A stretch of 64,000 nt of DNA, from contig OX465597.1 of NCBI GenBank assembly GCA_950022295.1, forward strand, positions 190,029,016 through 190,093,015, given 5' to 3'. Origin of the DNA: Bromus sterilis. Taxonomy: Eukaryota > Streptophyta > Magnoliopsida > Poales > Poaceae. Positions 1 through 9,503 of the stretch are shown in pieces (position 1 is the stretch's first letter; each line of letters opens with the position of its first letter). The position numbers and the translations under genes are program-made. The notes under the pieces were generated by a model, which had not been told where the DNA came from, searched no databases, and worked only from the letters and a program-made list of their open reading frames with translations.

Positions 1-3000
1 CTGCAATGTTAAATGTGGGACTAACCCCAAAATCTGCAGGTAGCTCAAGTTTATATGCATTATCATTAATTTTCTGTAAAACCTTAAAGGGACCATCAGC
101 TCGTGGCATTAACTTAGACTTGCGCAAATCAGGAAACCTATCTTTACGTAGATGTAACCAAACAAGATCTCCTGGTTCAAACACAACATGCTTTCTACCC
201 TTATCACCAGCAAGCTTGTATCTAGCATTCATTTTCTCAATGTTTTCTTTAGTTACCTCATGCATTTTTAATATCAATTCAGCACGTTGCTTAGCATCAA
301 AATTAACCTTCTCCGAAGATGGAAGAGGCAGCAAATCAATAGGCGCACGAGGTAGAAAACCATAAACAATCTCAAAAGGGCACATTTTAGTGGTAGAATG
401 AAATGAACGATTATAAGCAAATTCAATATGAGGTAAACATTCTTCCCACATTTTCAAGTTACTCTTTAAAACAGCCCTAAGCATAGTAGACAAAGTCCTA
501 TTGACTACTTCAGTTTGTCCATCAGTTTGGGGATGACAGGTAGTACTAAAAAGTAGTTTAGTCCCCAACTTAGCCCATAAGCATCTCCAAAAATGGCTAA
601 GAAACTTAGTATCACGATCCGAGACAATAGTATTGGGCACACCATGTAAGCGAATAATCTCACGAAAGAATAAATCAGCAACATTAGCAGCATCATCGCT
701 TTTATGACATGGTATAAAATGTGCCATCTTAGAAAATCTATCCACGACAACAAATATGCTATCCCTCCCCTTCTTTGTTCGAGGCAAGCCTAAAACAAAG
801 TCCATGGATATGTCCTCCCACGGAACACTAGGTACAGGTAAAGGCATGTATAAACCATGAGGATTGAGTCGTGACTTAGCTTTTTGACATGTAGTGCAGC
901 GAGCAACAAAACGCTCAACATCCCGTCTCATCTTTGGCCAAAAGAAGTGTGTAGCAAGTACGTCCTCCGTCTTCTTCACGCCAAAGTGTCCCATTAATCC
1001 TCCTCCATGCGCCTCCTGCAACAACAAAAGACGAATAGAGCTAGCTGGAATGCATAGCTTGTTAGAACGGAACACAAACCCATCATTAAGGACAAACTTG
1101 TTCCATGTTCTATCCTCTCTACAATTCTGCAATACATCTTTAAATTCTGCATCATTTACATATTGATCTTTGATTGTCTCTAAACCGAATATCTTGAAGT
1201 CAAGTTGTGAAAGCATAGTATAACGACGAGACAAAGCATCAGCAATAATATTATCTTTCCCCTTCTTGTGTTTAATGACATAAGGGAAAGTCTCAATAAA
1301 TTCAACCCACTTAGCATGTCTACGATTAAGTTTTGCTTGACTTCTTATGTGTTTCAAAGATTCATGATCAGAATGCATAACAAATTCTTTGGGCCATAAA
1401 TAATGTTGCCAAGTTTCTAATGTCCGAACAAGAGCATATAATTCCTTATCATAAGTAGAATAGTTCAGACTAGGCCCACTCAATTTTTCAGAAAAGTATG
1501 CAACAGGTTTAGCATCTTGTAATAACACACCTCCCAAACCAATCCCACTAGCATCGCATTCAAGCTCAAAAGTCTTATTAAAATCAGGAAGTTGGAGCAA
1601 AGGAGCATGTGTTAACTTATCTTTCAATACCGCGAAGGCTTCTTCCTGTGCGGTACCCCAAGTAAAAGGCACATCCTTGCGTGTAAGCTCATTGAGAGGT
1701 GCAACAATGGTGCTGAAATCTCTCACAAAACGCCTATAGAATCCAGCGAGTCCAAGAAAACTCCTCACTTGTGTGACCGTTTTGGGCTGCGTCCAACTCT
1801 CAATCGCCTCGATCTTGGCTTTATCAACTTCAATTCCCTGCGGAGTAACAACATAGCCAAGAAACGATACTCGGTCGGTGCAAAAGGTGCACTTCCCAAG
1901 GTTACCAAACAAACGTGCATTACGTAGAGCAATAAAAACAACACGTAAATGATCCAAATGTTCCTCCAAAGATTTGCTATAAATCAGTATATCATCAAAA
2001 TAGACTACCACAAATCGTCCAATGAAAGCACGTAAAACCTCGTTCATTAATCTCATGAAAGTGCTAGGTGCATTAGTTAACCCAAAAGGCATGACTAACC
2101 ACTCAAATAATCCAAACTTAGTTTTAAATGTCGTTTTCCATTCATCTCCTAATTTCATGCGAATTTGATGGTATCCACTACGAAAATCAACTTTGGAAAA
2201 CATGGTAGAGCCACTTAATTCATCAAGCATATCATCTAACCTAGGAATAGGATGACGATAACGAATAGTAATATTATTAATGGCTCGACAATCAACACAC
2301 ATACGCCATGTTCCATCCTTTTTAGGCACTAATATAACCGGAACATCACAAGGACTAAGGGATTCACGTATGTAACCTTTGTCGAGTAGCTCTTGTACTT
2401 GACGCTGAATCTCCTTCGTCTCCTCCGGATTGGTACGGTATGGCGCACGGTTGGGCAACGAAGCACCGGGAATTAAGTTAATATGATGCTCAATCCCTCG
2501 AATAGTTGGTAATCCCGGTGGTACGTCTTGTGGAAAGACGTCAATAAACTCCTGCAAAAGGTCAGTGACAACAGGAGGCAAAGAAGGAGGCAATTCCTCA
2601 AATGAAAACAAAGCTTCTTTGCACACAAAAGCATAGCACACATGACTAACATCCAAATCTGAAATATCAACTTTAGTAGCAAGCAAAGTTGGACTAGTCA
2701 ATTTAATTTCATTAGAAACAGCAGAAGAAGATTTGCTATTAGTCTTATGTTGTTGCTCAAATTCTTTGGCTGCTATCTCATTTTCACTCTTATTTTTCTC
2801 CTGTTTAGCTTTACTAGCTCTAGCAAGATCATCTTTCACAATTTGTTCAGGAGACATAGGAAGTAAAGCAATATTTTTATCCTGATGAACCAGAGTAAAC
2901 TGATTTGTCCTACCATTGTGTACAACATTTCTATCAAATTGCCATGGTCTACCAAGTAAAAGAGAGCATGCTTGCATGGGTACCACATCACAATCAACAT

Positions 3001-4711
3001 AATCAGCATATGCGGCAATGCTAAAGTGCACACGAACAGAACGCGTTACCTTAATCTTACCACTATTGTTAAACCACTGAATATAGTACGGATGGGGGTG
3101 TGGTCTTGTGGGGAGAGATAGCTTCTCCACCAACTCCATGCTAGCCAAGTTGTTGCAACTCCCTCCGTCAATGATGATGCGAACCGAACGTTCTTTCACC
3201 ACTCCCTTTGTGTGGAACAAATTATGCCTCTGGTTTTGCTCAGCCTTCGTTACCTGCACACTTAACACACGTTGAGCAACCAAACTAGCATATTTATCTG
3301 CATCATCAGGAGCCATATACTCTATATCATGAGCATCATCATGGGCACCCTGTTCCTCATGAGCAATGAGAACTAAACTCTCCTCATCATAGTCACTCGC
3401 TGACTCATACCCACCATCCGCCGTAATAATCATCACACGCTTGGAGGGACAGTCTTTTGCGAAGTGACCTCCACCTTGGCACCTGCGACATTTAATATCA
3501 CGATCTCGTGTTTGCCCTGTGGAAGCCATGGATGAAGAAGAACTCGCCGCTGGACCACTCTGTGCACCCTTGAATGGTGGCGCTGACTGTTTTGGTGGCT
3601 CCCTGTAAGAATGAGCGGCTGAAGTACATGGTGGTGCAGCAGGACGTGTGGATGTAGAAGGTCCACGCGATGTCCATGATGTATTTCGTCCTGCAGAAAA
3701 GTTAGGTCTCGTAGCGGCCTGTCGATCCTGCACTTCACGTTCAGCTTTACAAGCAAGATGAAACAAACGAGTAATAGTAGCAAAGTCCTTGTATTCTAGA
3801 ATAGTTTGTATCTCCCTGTTTAAACCACCCATAAAACGTGCAAGCATAGCTTCATTATCCTCTACTAGGCCACATCTAATCAATCCAGTTTGTAATTCTT
3901 GATAATATTCCTCTACAGAATTTTTGCCTTGTCTCAAACGCTGTAATTTTTGTAGCACTTCACGTTGATAATAAGGAGGAACCCAGCGAGTACGCATAGC
4001 ATCTTTTAAAGCAGCCCAAGTAGTTGGAATATTATTAGCATGCAATCTACAATGTTCAGACCACCAAATAGATGCAAACCCCGTGAATTCACAAACAGCA
4101 GCAGTAACACGTCTATTCTCACGATATTGTAAACATGTAAAGCGTTGTTCAGTTTCTAACTCCCAAGTAAGATAAGCATTAGGAATATATCTACCCTCAA
4201 ACGGCTTAAGATTCAATTTAAGTTTAGGCACATGTTTATCATCGCGTACCTGAGGGGGTGGTTGGTGTCGACCGTGGCGAATGTTGGGACGTGGACGTCC
4301 AGCTGGCTGCTCATAGGCCGCTTCCTGTTCCACCTCCTCCTCGTAATCACCCTCGTAGTTGTCGTCCTGGCCGACGTCATAAGCAGCAGCAGTAGCAGCA
4401 ACTGCAGCAGGAGCAGGAGCACCAGCAGCTTGTCTGCCCAGAAATAGAATACGTCGTGCACGTCGTGGTGGCGGTGGCTGTGCTGGAGCAGCCGCAGGCT
4501 GTGCAGGTAGGCGTGCGAGCAACTCAGTAAACTTGGCGTCGAGCTTGGTGTCGATCATCTTCTCCACACCATCAATCGCCTCTGTAAATCTGTTCTCGAT
4601 GTCATTCACCTGTTCAGACATCATTTGTGCAAATTTATCATGTAACGCTTTGTTTGTCATATTCTCCCAATCGGGTGCATCCCGCGCCACTTCATCATGG
4701 GATCCTGGCAT
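1..4711 (-). CDS. gag-pol: Gag-pol polyprotein of CRM/Cereba-like element E1, apparently intact, cut by the window edge
   Basis: One polyprotein drives retrotransposition: gag forms the particle, protease cleaves, RT/RNase H copies the RNA, integrase inserts it. I place the start at the ATG at 4711 (protein begins MPGSHDEVARD); an upstream in-frame GTG gives a longer but less likely start. Rough residue positions are gag core with a FASIWW motif near 210, CCHC knuckle (CRRCQGGGHFAKDC) near 410, protease DGGS near 515, RT YFDDIL near 905, RNase H ECDASG near 1050, integrase H-H-C-C near 1240-1280, and D, D-X35-E near 1300-1400. The first codon and the codon at positions 2-4 share one frame, and I found no stop between, unlike every other copy here. 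An in-frame 3-nt loss lies near 2645. The last 150 or so residues lie left of the window. It could be an active copy, but I cannot see its end. Confidence 0.85.
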   Translation of the reverse strand, partial: MPGSHDEVARDAPDWENMTNKALHDKFAQMMSEQVNDIENRFTEAIDGVEKMIDTKLDAKFTELLARLPAQPAAAPAQPPPPRRARRILFLGRQAAGAPAPAAVAATAAAYDVGQDDNYEGDYEEEVEQEAAYEQPAGRPRPNIRHGRHQPPPQVRDDKHVPKLKLNLKPFEGRYIPNAYLTWELETEQRFTCLQYRENRRVTAAVCEFTGFASIWWSEHCRLHANNIPTTWAALKDAMRTRWVPPYYQREVLQKLQRLRQGKNSVEEYYQELQTGLIRCGLVEDNEAMLARFMGGLNREIQTILEYKDFATITRLFHLACKAEREVQDRQAATRPNFSAGRNTSWTSRGPSTSTRPAAPPCTSAAHSYREPPKQSAPPFKGAQSGPAASSSSSMASTGQTRDRDIKCRRCQGGGHFAKDCPSKRVMIITADGGYESASDYDEESLVLIAHEEQGAHDDAHDIEYMAPDDADKYASLVAQRVLSVQVTKAEQNQRHNLFHTKGVVKERSVRIIIDGGSCNNLASMELVEKLSLPTRPHPHPYYIQWFNNSGKIKVTRSVRVHFSIAAYADYVDCDVVPMQACSLLLGRPWQFDRNVVHNGRTNQFTLVHQDKNIALLPMSPEQIVKDDLARASKAKQEKNKSENEIAAKEFEQQHKTNSKSSSAVSNEIKLTSPTLLATKVDISDLDVSHVCYAFVCKEALFSFEELPPSLPPVVTDLLQEFIDVFPQDVPPGLPTIRGIEHHINLIPGASLPNRAPYRTNPEETKEIQRQVQELLDKGYIRESLSPCDVPVILVPKKDGTWRMCVDCRAINNITIRYRHPIPRLDDMLDELSGSTMFSKVDFRSGYHQIRMKLGDEWKTTFKTKFGLFEWLVMPFGLTNAPSTFMRLMNEVLRAFIGRFVVVYFDDILIYSKSLEEHLDHLRVVFIALRNARLFGNLGKCTFCTDRVSFLGYVVTPQGIEVDKAKIEAIESWTQPKTVTQVRSFLGLAGFYRRFVRDFSTIVAPLNELTRKDVPFTWGTAQEEAFAVLKDKLTHAPLLQLPDFNKTFELECDASGIGLGGVLLQDAKPVAYFSEKLSGPSLNYSTYDKELYALVRTLETWQHYLWPKEFVMHSDHESLKHIRSQAKLNRRHAKWVEFIETFPYVIKHKKGKDNIIADALSRRYTMLSQLDFKIFGLETIKDQYVNDAEFKDVLQNCREDRTWNKFVLNDGFVFRSNKLCIPASSIRLLLLQEAHGGGLMGHFGVKKTEDVLATHFFWPKMRRDVERFVARCTTCQKAKSRLNPHGLYMPLPVPSVPWEDISMDFVLGLPRTKKGRDSIFVVVDRFSKMAHFIPCHKSDDAANVADLFFREIIRLHGVPNTIVSDRDTKFLSHFWRCLWAKLGTKLLFSTTCHPQTDGQTEVVNRTLSTMLRAVLKSNLKMWEECLPHIEFAYNRSFHSTTKMCPFEIVYGFLPRAPIDLLPLPSSEKVNFDAKQRAELILKMHEVTKENIEKMNARYKLAGDKGRKHVVFEPGDLVWLHLRKDRFPDLRKSKLMPRADGPFKVLQKINDNAYKLELPADFGVSPTFNIA

Positions 4712-5810
4712 GGTTAGCAGAAATAGAAAACACACAGAAATATGATCCTACTTCTACTAATGGGATGTGGGGTGGTGGAAAGCACAAATCCGTCAAGCTT
4801 TTCTTTCGTTCTTACCGATTCTTACCTAGCAGCAGGTGGTGATGTACAACCAACGGGTCAAAACTCTCAGAGATGTGGTAGAGCGATGGCCAGGAGGTGT
4901 CAACCGCACGAAGTAGAATATATGTGGAGCTGTAGGTAGGCTTGACAAATATGGTAGCAAAAATCTCAACAGTAATCAAAACAGAGATGCAAAGTTGAAT
5001 AAACACTCAACGTCGGTACTGTGCTGATCCTAGGCTAGACCGTACTAGAGACGCGAGCCTAAAACACCAACGAAAGCACGGCGCGGCACGTAAACAACTA
5101 AGAGGCACACTCTGATTTTTTTTTCTCTCTCTCTTTTTTTTTTTGCTCTTTTTTTTTGCGATGCGGGACTGCGGTGGCTGAAAAAGTGCGAAAAAATCAC
5201 TATGGTGGCGAACGTCTCAAAATGAGTTTCTGGACCTAAGGAACGTATGGGCACGAAATTTTTTTACCCCTGAAAACTTTGGCCTAAAAACTGCTCTGGA
5301 CCTAAGGAACGTATGTGCACGAATTTTTTTTTTGTTTGGAAATCACCCTCTTCTACGTACGACAAAGATTGGTGAAATCCGACTCTAATCAACTCAAACT
5401 AATCTGGCTACGAAGAGATCACAAACCGAATGGGTGATGGAACTCAACTCGGATCGGTAGGTCGTGGTGGTGTATATGGACTCTGCTTGGCGGAACGTGG
5501 TGGTGTATCTGGACTCGGATTGGCGGAACGTGGTGGTGTAGTACTGTGCGGCGGCGGCGTGACAAACTGTGATCAGAACTCGAAACTCTAAGGGAACTAG
5601 ACGCTAAGATCAGCAACTCGACACAACGATGCAACCGCAAATTCAACAAAGCACACTATGTAAGGAAGACTGGACAAAGGCTCGGACTGTTTAGGGACGT
5701 GATGATCTAACCCTAAATTTTTTTTTGACTTTTTCGTGGACTGTAGGTATGAAGAACAGAAGTAATCTAGAGTACGAAAACTGGTAAATCTCACCGATCA
5801 ACCTGGAAAT
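4712..5810 (-). other. Untranslated leader of E1 (primer-binding site to gag)
   Basis: About 1.1 kb without a supported gene. It holds poly-T/CT tracts (about 5118-5157), a block around 4950-5090 that is also conserved in the Quinta-like leader, and two GTAAGAA-type motifs (minus strand, about 4825-4840) just upstream of gag. This is the expected place for packaging and dimerisation signals; that role is inferred. Confidence 0.7.
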
Positions 5811-5819
5811 CTGATACCA
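5811..5819 (-). other. Primer-binding site of E1 (initiator tRNA-Met type)
   Basis: On the minus strand the bases read TGGTATCAG, two bases downstream of the LTR end. This is the usual initiator-methionine tRNA primer site of plant LTR retrotransposons; the match continues only weakly after nine bases. Confidence 0.85.
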
Positions 5820-5821
5820 CT

Positions 5822-6734
5822 TGATAGAGGCGAAGGTGTCCCGATGTTTCGATGAGATGGTGGAGATCGATTATGGTGGAGACGACTTTCACGATCCGAC
5901 TACGAACGTGCGAAGACGTTGCGCCTTAGCGATCGCTAAACCAACTCCGAGAGGTTATTGATCCCGCGGATGCACGATCAACCTGACCACGAAGGTCTAA
6001 TTCCTGCAAGCAATCGAAGAACAAGCAAGAACTAAGAATTGCAATCTGGATATTGCGAATATAAGATGAATGATTACGAAAGTTGGGGTTCCAATGAGGT
6101 CTTGGCCTGGTCGGATGACACAAACGAAGAGCTCGAAGTTGCGGCTATGGCTAACTTAAATCTAATTAAAACCCAAGTCTAAACGACGCCCTAAGGGCTG
6201 TATATATGGGGGAACAGAGGGGATTTTCGTGACCCCTTGGAGGTGGGGTCCGAAAACAACCCTAACTCGGTTTCCCACACATACGGACTCTAAAAACAGC
6301 CTATAATGTGGTATTTCGAAATTACATGGGCCCAGCCCAATTTTAAGGTGACGCAGCACCTATAATTGCCCTTGGACGAAAATAATGAAGTGGCATCTCG
6401 CGTATTTCTTCCAAGACTTCATGCGCAACTTATGGTGGCTTCAAAGTGCGATAATCACCACTGGAAGCTCCATTGTCCTTTCCCGCGCGCGCACCTTCTT
6501 CTCCGTGCTTGATCCCGCTCCAATGACCATCCTTCTTGTCCATGCTAGGTCCTTCATTCATAAGAAAAAAAAGTATCTAATTTAGGCAGCATCATATGTT
6601 CATGTACAATAGAAGGATTCGCAAGAAACGAAAGTACCTGATAATTTAGTTGACGTGCGCGTGCTCTAGTAACTGGTCCAGTATGTGTAGTTGGTGAAGA
6701 TGTGGGTGTAACATTAGTAGAGATGTCCTCATCA
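5822..6734 (-). repeat. Cereba-like LTR shared by E2 (3' LTR) and E1 (5' LTR)
   Basis: The LTR is 913 bp, TGATGAGGACAT to CTCTATCA on the minus strand. It has pol coding sequence immediately to its right (E2) and a primer-binding site immediately to its left (E1). Private variants, for example GCGCAACTTATGG and CCCAATTTTAAGG, are shared with the LTR at 15404-16319 but not with the LTR at 8585-9503. So 5822-6734 and 15404-16319 look like the original LTR pair of one insertion. Confidence 0.92.
6201..6207 (-). promoter_or_regulatory. TATA box in the 5' LTR of E1
   Basis: The run TATATAT, in the context CCCCCATATATACAGCCC on the minus strand, is conserved in the Cereba-like LTRs of this window. 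It lies mid-LTR, where the U3/R boundary of a Ty3/gypsy LTR is expected. The transcription start itself cannot be read from the sequence. Confidence 0.6.
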
Positions 6735-8584
6735 TCCTCCCCTTCTTGAATTGAAGTCGTCCTCGACGGAAGCTCATCATCTTCTCCCAAATAAGGTTTC
6801 AAATCTGCAATGTTAAATGTGGGACTAACCCCAAAATCTGCAGGTCGCTCAAGTTTATATGCATTATCATTAATTTTCTGTAAAACCTTAAAGGGACCAT
6901 CAGCTCGTGGCATTAACTTAGACTTGCTCAAATCAGGAAACCTATCTTTACGTAGATGTAACCAAACAAGATCTCCTGGTTCAAACACAACATGCTTTCT
7001 ACCCTTATCACCAGCAAGCTTGTATCTAGCATTCATTTTCTCAATGTTTTCTTTAGTTAACTCATGCATTTTTAATATCAATTCAGCAAGTTGCTTAGCA
7101 TCAAAATTAACCTTCTCCGAAGATGGAAGAGGCAGCAAATCAATAGGTGCACGAGGTAGAAAACCATAAACAATCTCAAAAGGGCACATTTTAGTGGTAG
7201 AATGAAATGAACGATTATAAGCAAATTCAATATGAGGTAACATTCTTCCCACATTTTCAAGTTACTCTTTAAAACAGCCCTAAGCATAGTAGACAAAGTC
7301 GTATTGACTACTTCAGTTTGTCCATCAGTTTGGGGATGACAAGTAGTACTAAAAAGTAGTTTAGTCCCCAACTTAGCCCATAAGCATCTCCAAAAATGGC
7401 TAAGAAACTTAGTATCACGATCCGAGACAATAGTATTGGGCACACCATGTAAGCGAATAATCTCACGAAAGAATAAATCAACAACATTAGCAGCATCATC
7501 GCTTTTATGACATGGTATAAAATGTGCCATCTTAGAAAATCTATCCACGACAACAAATATGCTATCCCTCCCGTTCTTTGTTCGAGGCAAGCCTAAAACA
7601 AAGTCCATGGATATGTCCTCCCACGGAACACTAGGTACAGGTAAAGGCATGTATAAACCATGAGGATTGAGTCGTGACTTAGCTTTTTGACATGTAGTGC
7701 AGCGAGCAACAAAACGCTCAACATCACGTCTCATCTTTGGCCAAAAGAAATGTGTAGCAAGTACGTCCTCCGTCTTCTTCACGCCAAAATGTCCCATTAA
7801 TCCTCCTCCATGCGCCTCCTGCAACAACAAAAGACGAATAGAGCTAGCTGGAATGCATAGCTTGTTAGAACGGAACACAAACCCATCATTAAGCACAAAC
7901 TTGTTCCATGTTCTACCCTCTCTACAATTCTGCAAAACATCTTTAAATTCTGCATCATGTACATATTGATCTTTGATTGTCTCTAAACCGAATATCTTGA
8001 AGTCAAGTTGGGAAAGCATAGTATAACGACGAGACAAAGCATCAGCAATAATATTATCTTTCCCCTTCTTGTGTTTAATGACATAAGGGAAAGTCTCAAT
8101 AAATTCAACCCACTTAGCATGTCTACGATTAAGTTTTTCTTGACTTCTTATGTTTTTCAAAGATTCATGATCAGAATGTATAACAAATTCTTTGGGCCAT
8201 AAATAATGTTGCCAAGTTTCTAATGTCCGAACAAGAGCATATAATTCCTTATCATAAGTAGAATAGTTCAGACTAGGCCCACTCAATTTTTCAGAAAAGT
8301 ATGCAACAGGTTTAGCATCTTGTAATAACACACCTCCCAAACCAATACCACTAGCATCGCATTCAAGCTCAAAAGTCTTATTAAAATCAGGAAGTTGGAG
8401 CAAAGGAGCATGTGTTAACTTATCTTTCAATACCGTGAAGGCTTCTTCCTGTGCGGTACCCCAAGTAAAAGGCACATCCTTGCGTGTAAGCTCATTGAGA
8501 GGGGCAGCAATGGTGCTGAAATCTCTCACAAAACGCCTATAGAATCCAGTGAGGCCAAGAAAACTCCTCACTTGTGTGACCGTT
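6554..8584 (-). pseudogene. pol: Truncated pol (late RT, RNase H, integrase) of Cereba-like element E2
   Basis: The fragment starts abruptly in the RT/RNase H connection (RSFLGLTGFYRRF), where the neighbouring LTR begins at 8585. It then carries RNase H (ECDASG), the integrase H-H-C-C zinc region, the catalytic D, D-X35-E set and the GPFKVLQKIN C-terminal motif, and reads on into the LTR. A single-base deletion near 7240 (GGTAACATTC in place of GGTAAACATTC) shifts the frame inside integrase. An A-run change near 6570 shifts the LTR-encoded tail, which then stops at 6554. Gag, protease and most of RT are missing because of the junction at 8584/8585, so no function is expected. Confidence 0.88.
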
Positions 8585-9503
8585 TGATAGAGGCGAAGGT
8601 GTCCCGATGTTTCGATGAGATGGTGGAGATCGATTTTTGGTGGAGTAGACTTTCACGACCCGACTACGAACGTGCGAAGACGTTGCGCCTTAGCAATCGC
8701 TAAACCAACTCCGAGAGGTTATTGATCCCGCGGATGCACGATCAACCTGACCACGAAGGTCAATTCCTGCAAGCAATCGAAGAACAAGCAAGAACTAAGA
8801 GTTGCAATCTGGATATTGCGAATATAAGATGAAAGATTAACAGAAGTTGGGGTTCCAATGCGGTCTTGGCCTGGTCGGACGACACAAACGAAGAACTCGA
8901 AGTTGCGGCTATGGCTAACTTAAATCTAATTAAAACCCAAGTCTAAACGACGCCCTAAGGGCTGTATATATATGGGGGAACAGAGGGGATTTTCGTGACC
9001 CCTTGGAGGTGGGGTCCGAAAACAACCCTAACTCGGTTTCCCCACACATACGGACTCTAAAAACAGCCTATAAGGTGGTATTTCGAAATTACATGGGCCC
9101 AGCCCAATATTAAGGTGACGCAGCACCTATAACTGCCCTTGGACGAAAATAATGAAGTGGCATCTCGCGTATTTCGTCCAAGACTTCATGCGCGCCTTAT
9201 GGTGGCTTCAAAGTGCGATAATCACCACGGGAAGCTCCGCTGTCCTTTCCCGCGCGCGCACCTTCTTCTCCATGCTTGATCCCGCTCCAATGACCATCCT
9301 TCTTGTCCATGCTAGGTCCTTCATTCATAAGCAAAACAAAAGTATCTAATTTAGGCAGTATCATATGTTCATGAACAATAGAAGGATTCGCAAGAAACGA
9401 AAGTACCTGATAATTTAGTTGACGTGCACGAGCTCTAGTAACTGGTCCAATATGTGTAGTTGGTGAGGGTATGGGTGTAACATTAGTAGGGATGTCCTCA
9501 TCA
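8585..9503 (-). repeat. Cereba-like LTR: 3' LTR of E3, inserted in the pol of E2
   Basis: The LTR is 919 bp. Its left flank is CCGTT inside the E2 pol reading frame and its right flank is the E3 pol. It belongs to a different sequence variant (GATTAACAGAAG, GGACGACAC, GAACTCGAAG) from E3's other LTR at 15404-16319 (GATTACGAAAG, GGATGACAC, GAGCTCGAAG). The two ends of E3 are therefore not a simple LTR pair. Confidence 0.9.

Noticed and set aside
3433..3783. A 116-codon open frame (MLLLLVCFILL...) repeated near 13008, 36574, 55586 and 63124
   Set aside because: It is the gag coding strand read in another frame; it recurs only because gag recurs.
4732..4735. Upstream GTG as the gag start (protein MCFLFLLTMPG)
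   Set aside because: Plants start at ATG; the first in-frame ATG is eight codons later and gives MPGSHDEVARD in all copies.
5926..6123. A recurrent 65-codon frame MCHPTRPRPHWNPNF in the R/U5 part of the LTRs
   Set aside because: Present only as part of the LTR repeat, with no start context or domain; treated as chance.
6385..6585. A 65-codon frame starting MKWHLAYF in many LTRs, on the strand opposite to the element
   Set aside because: It lies antisense to the LTR-encoded pol tail and shows no independent conservation beyond the LTR itself.
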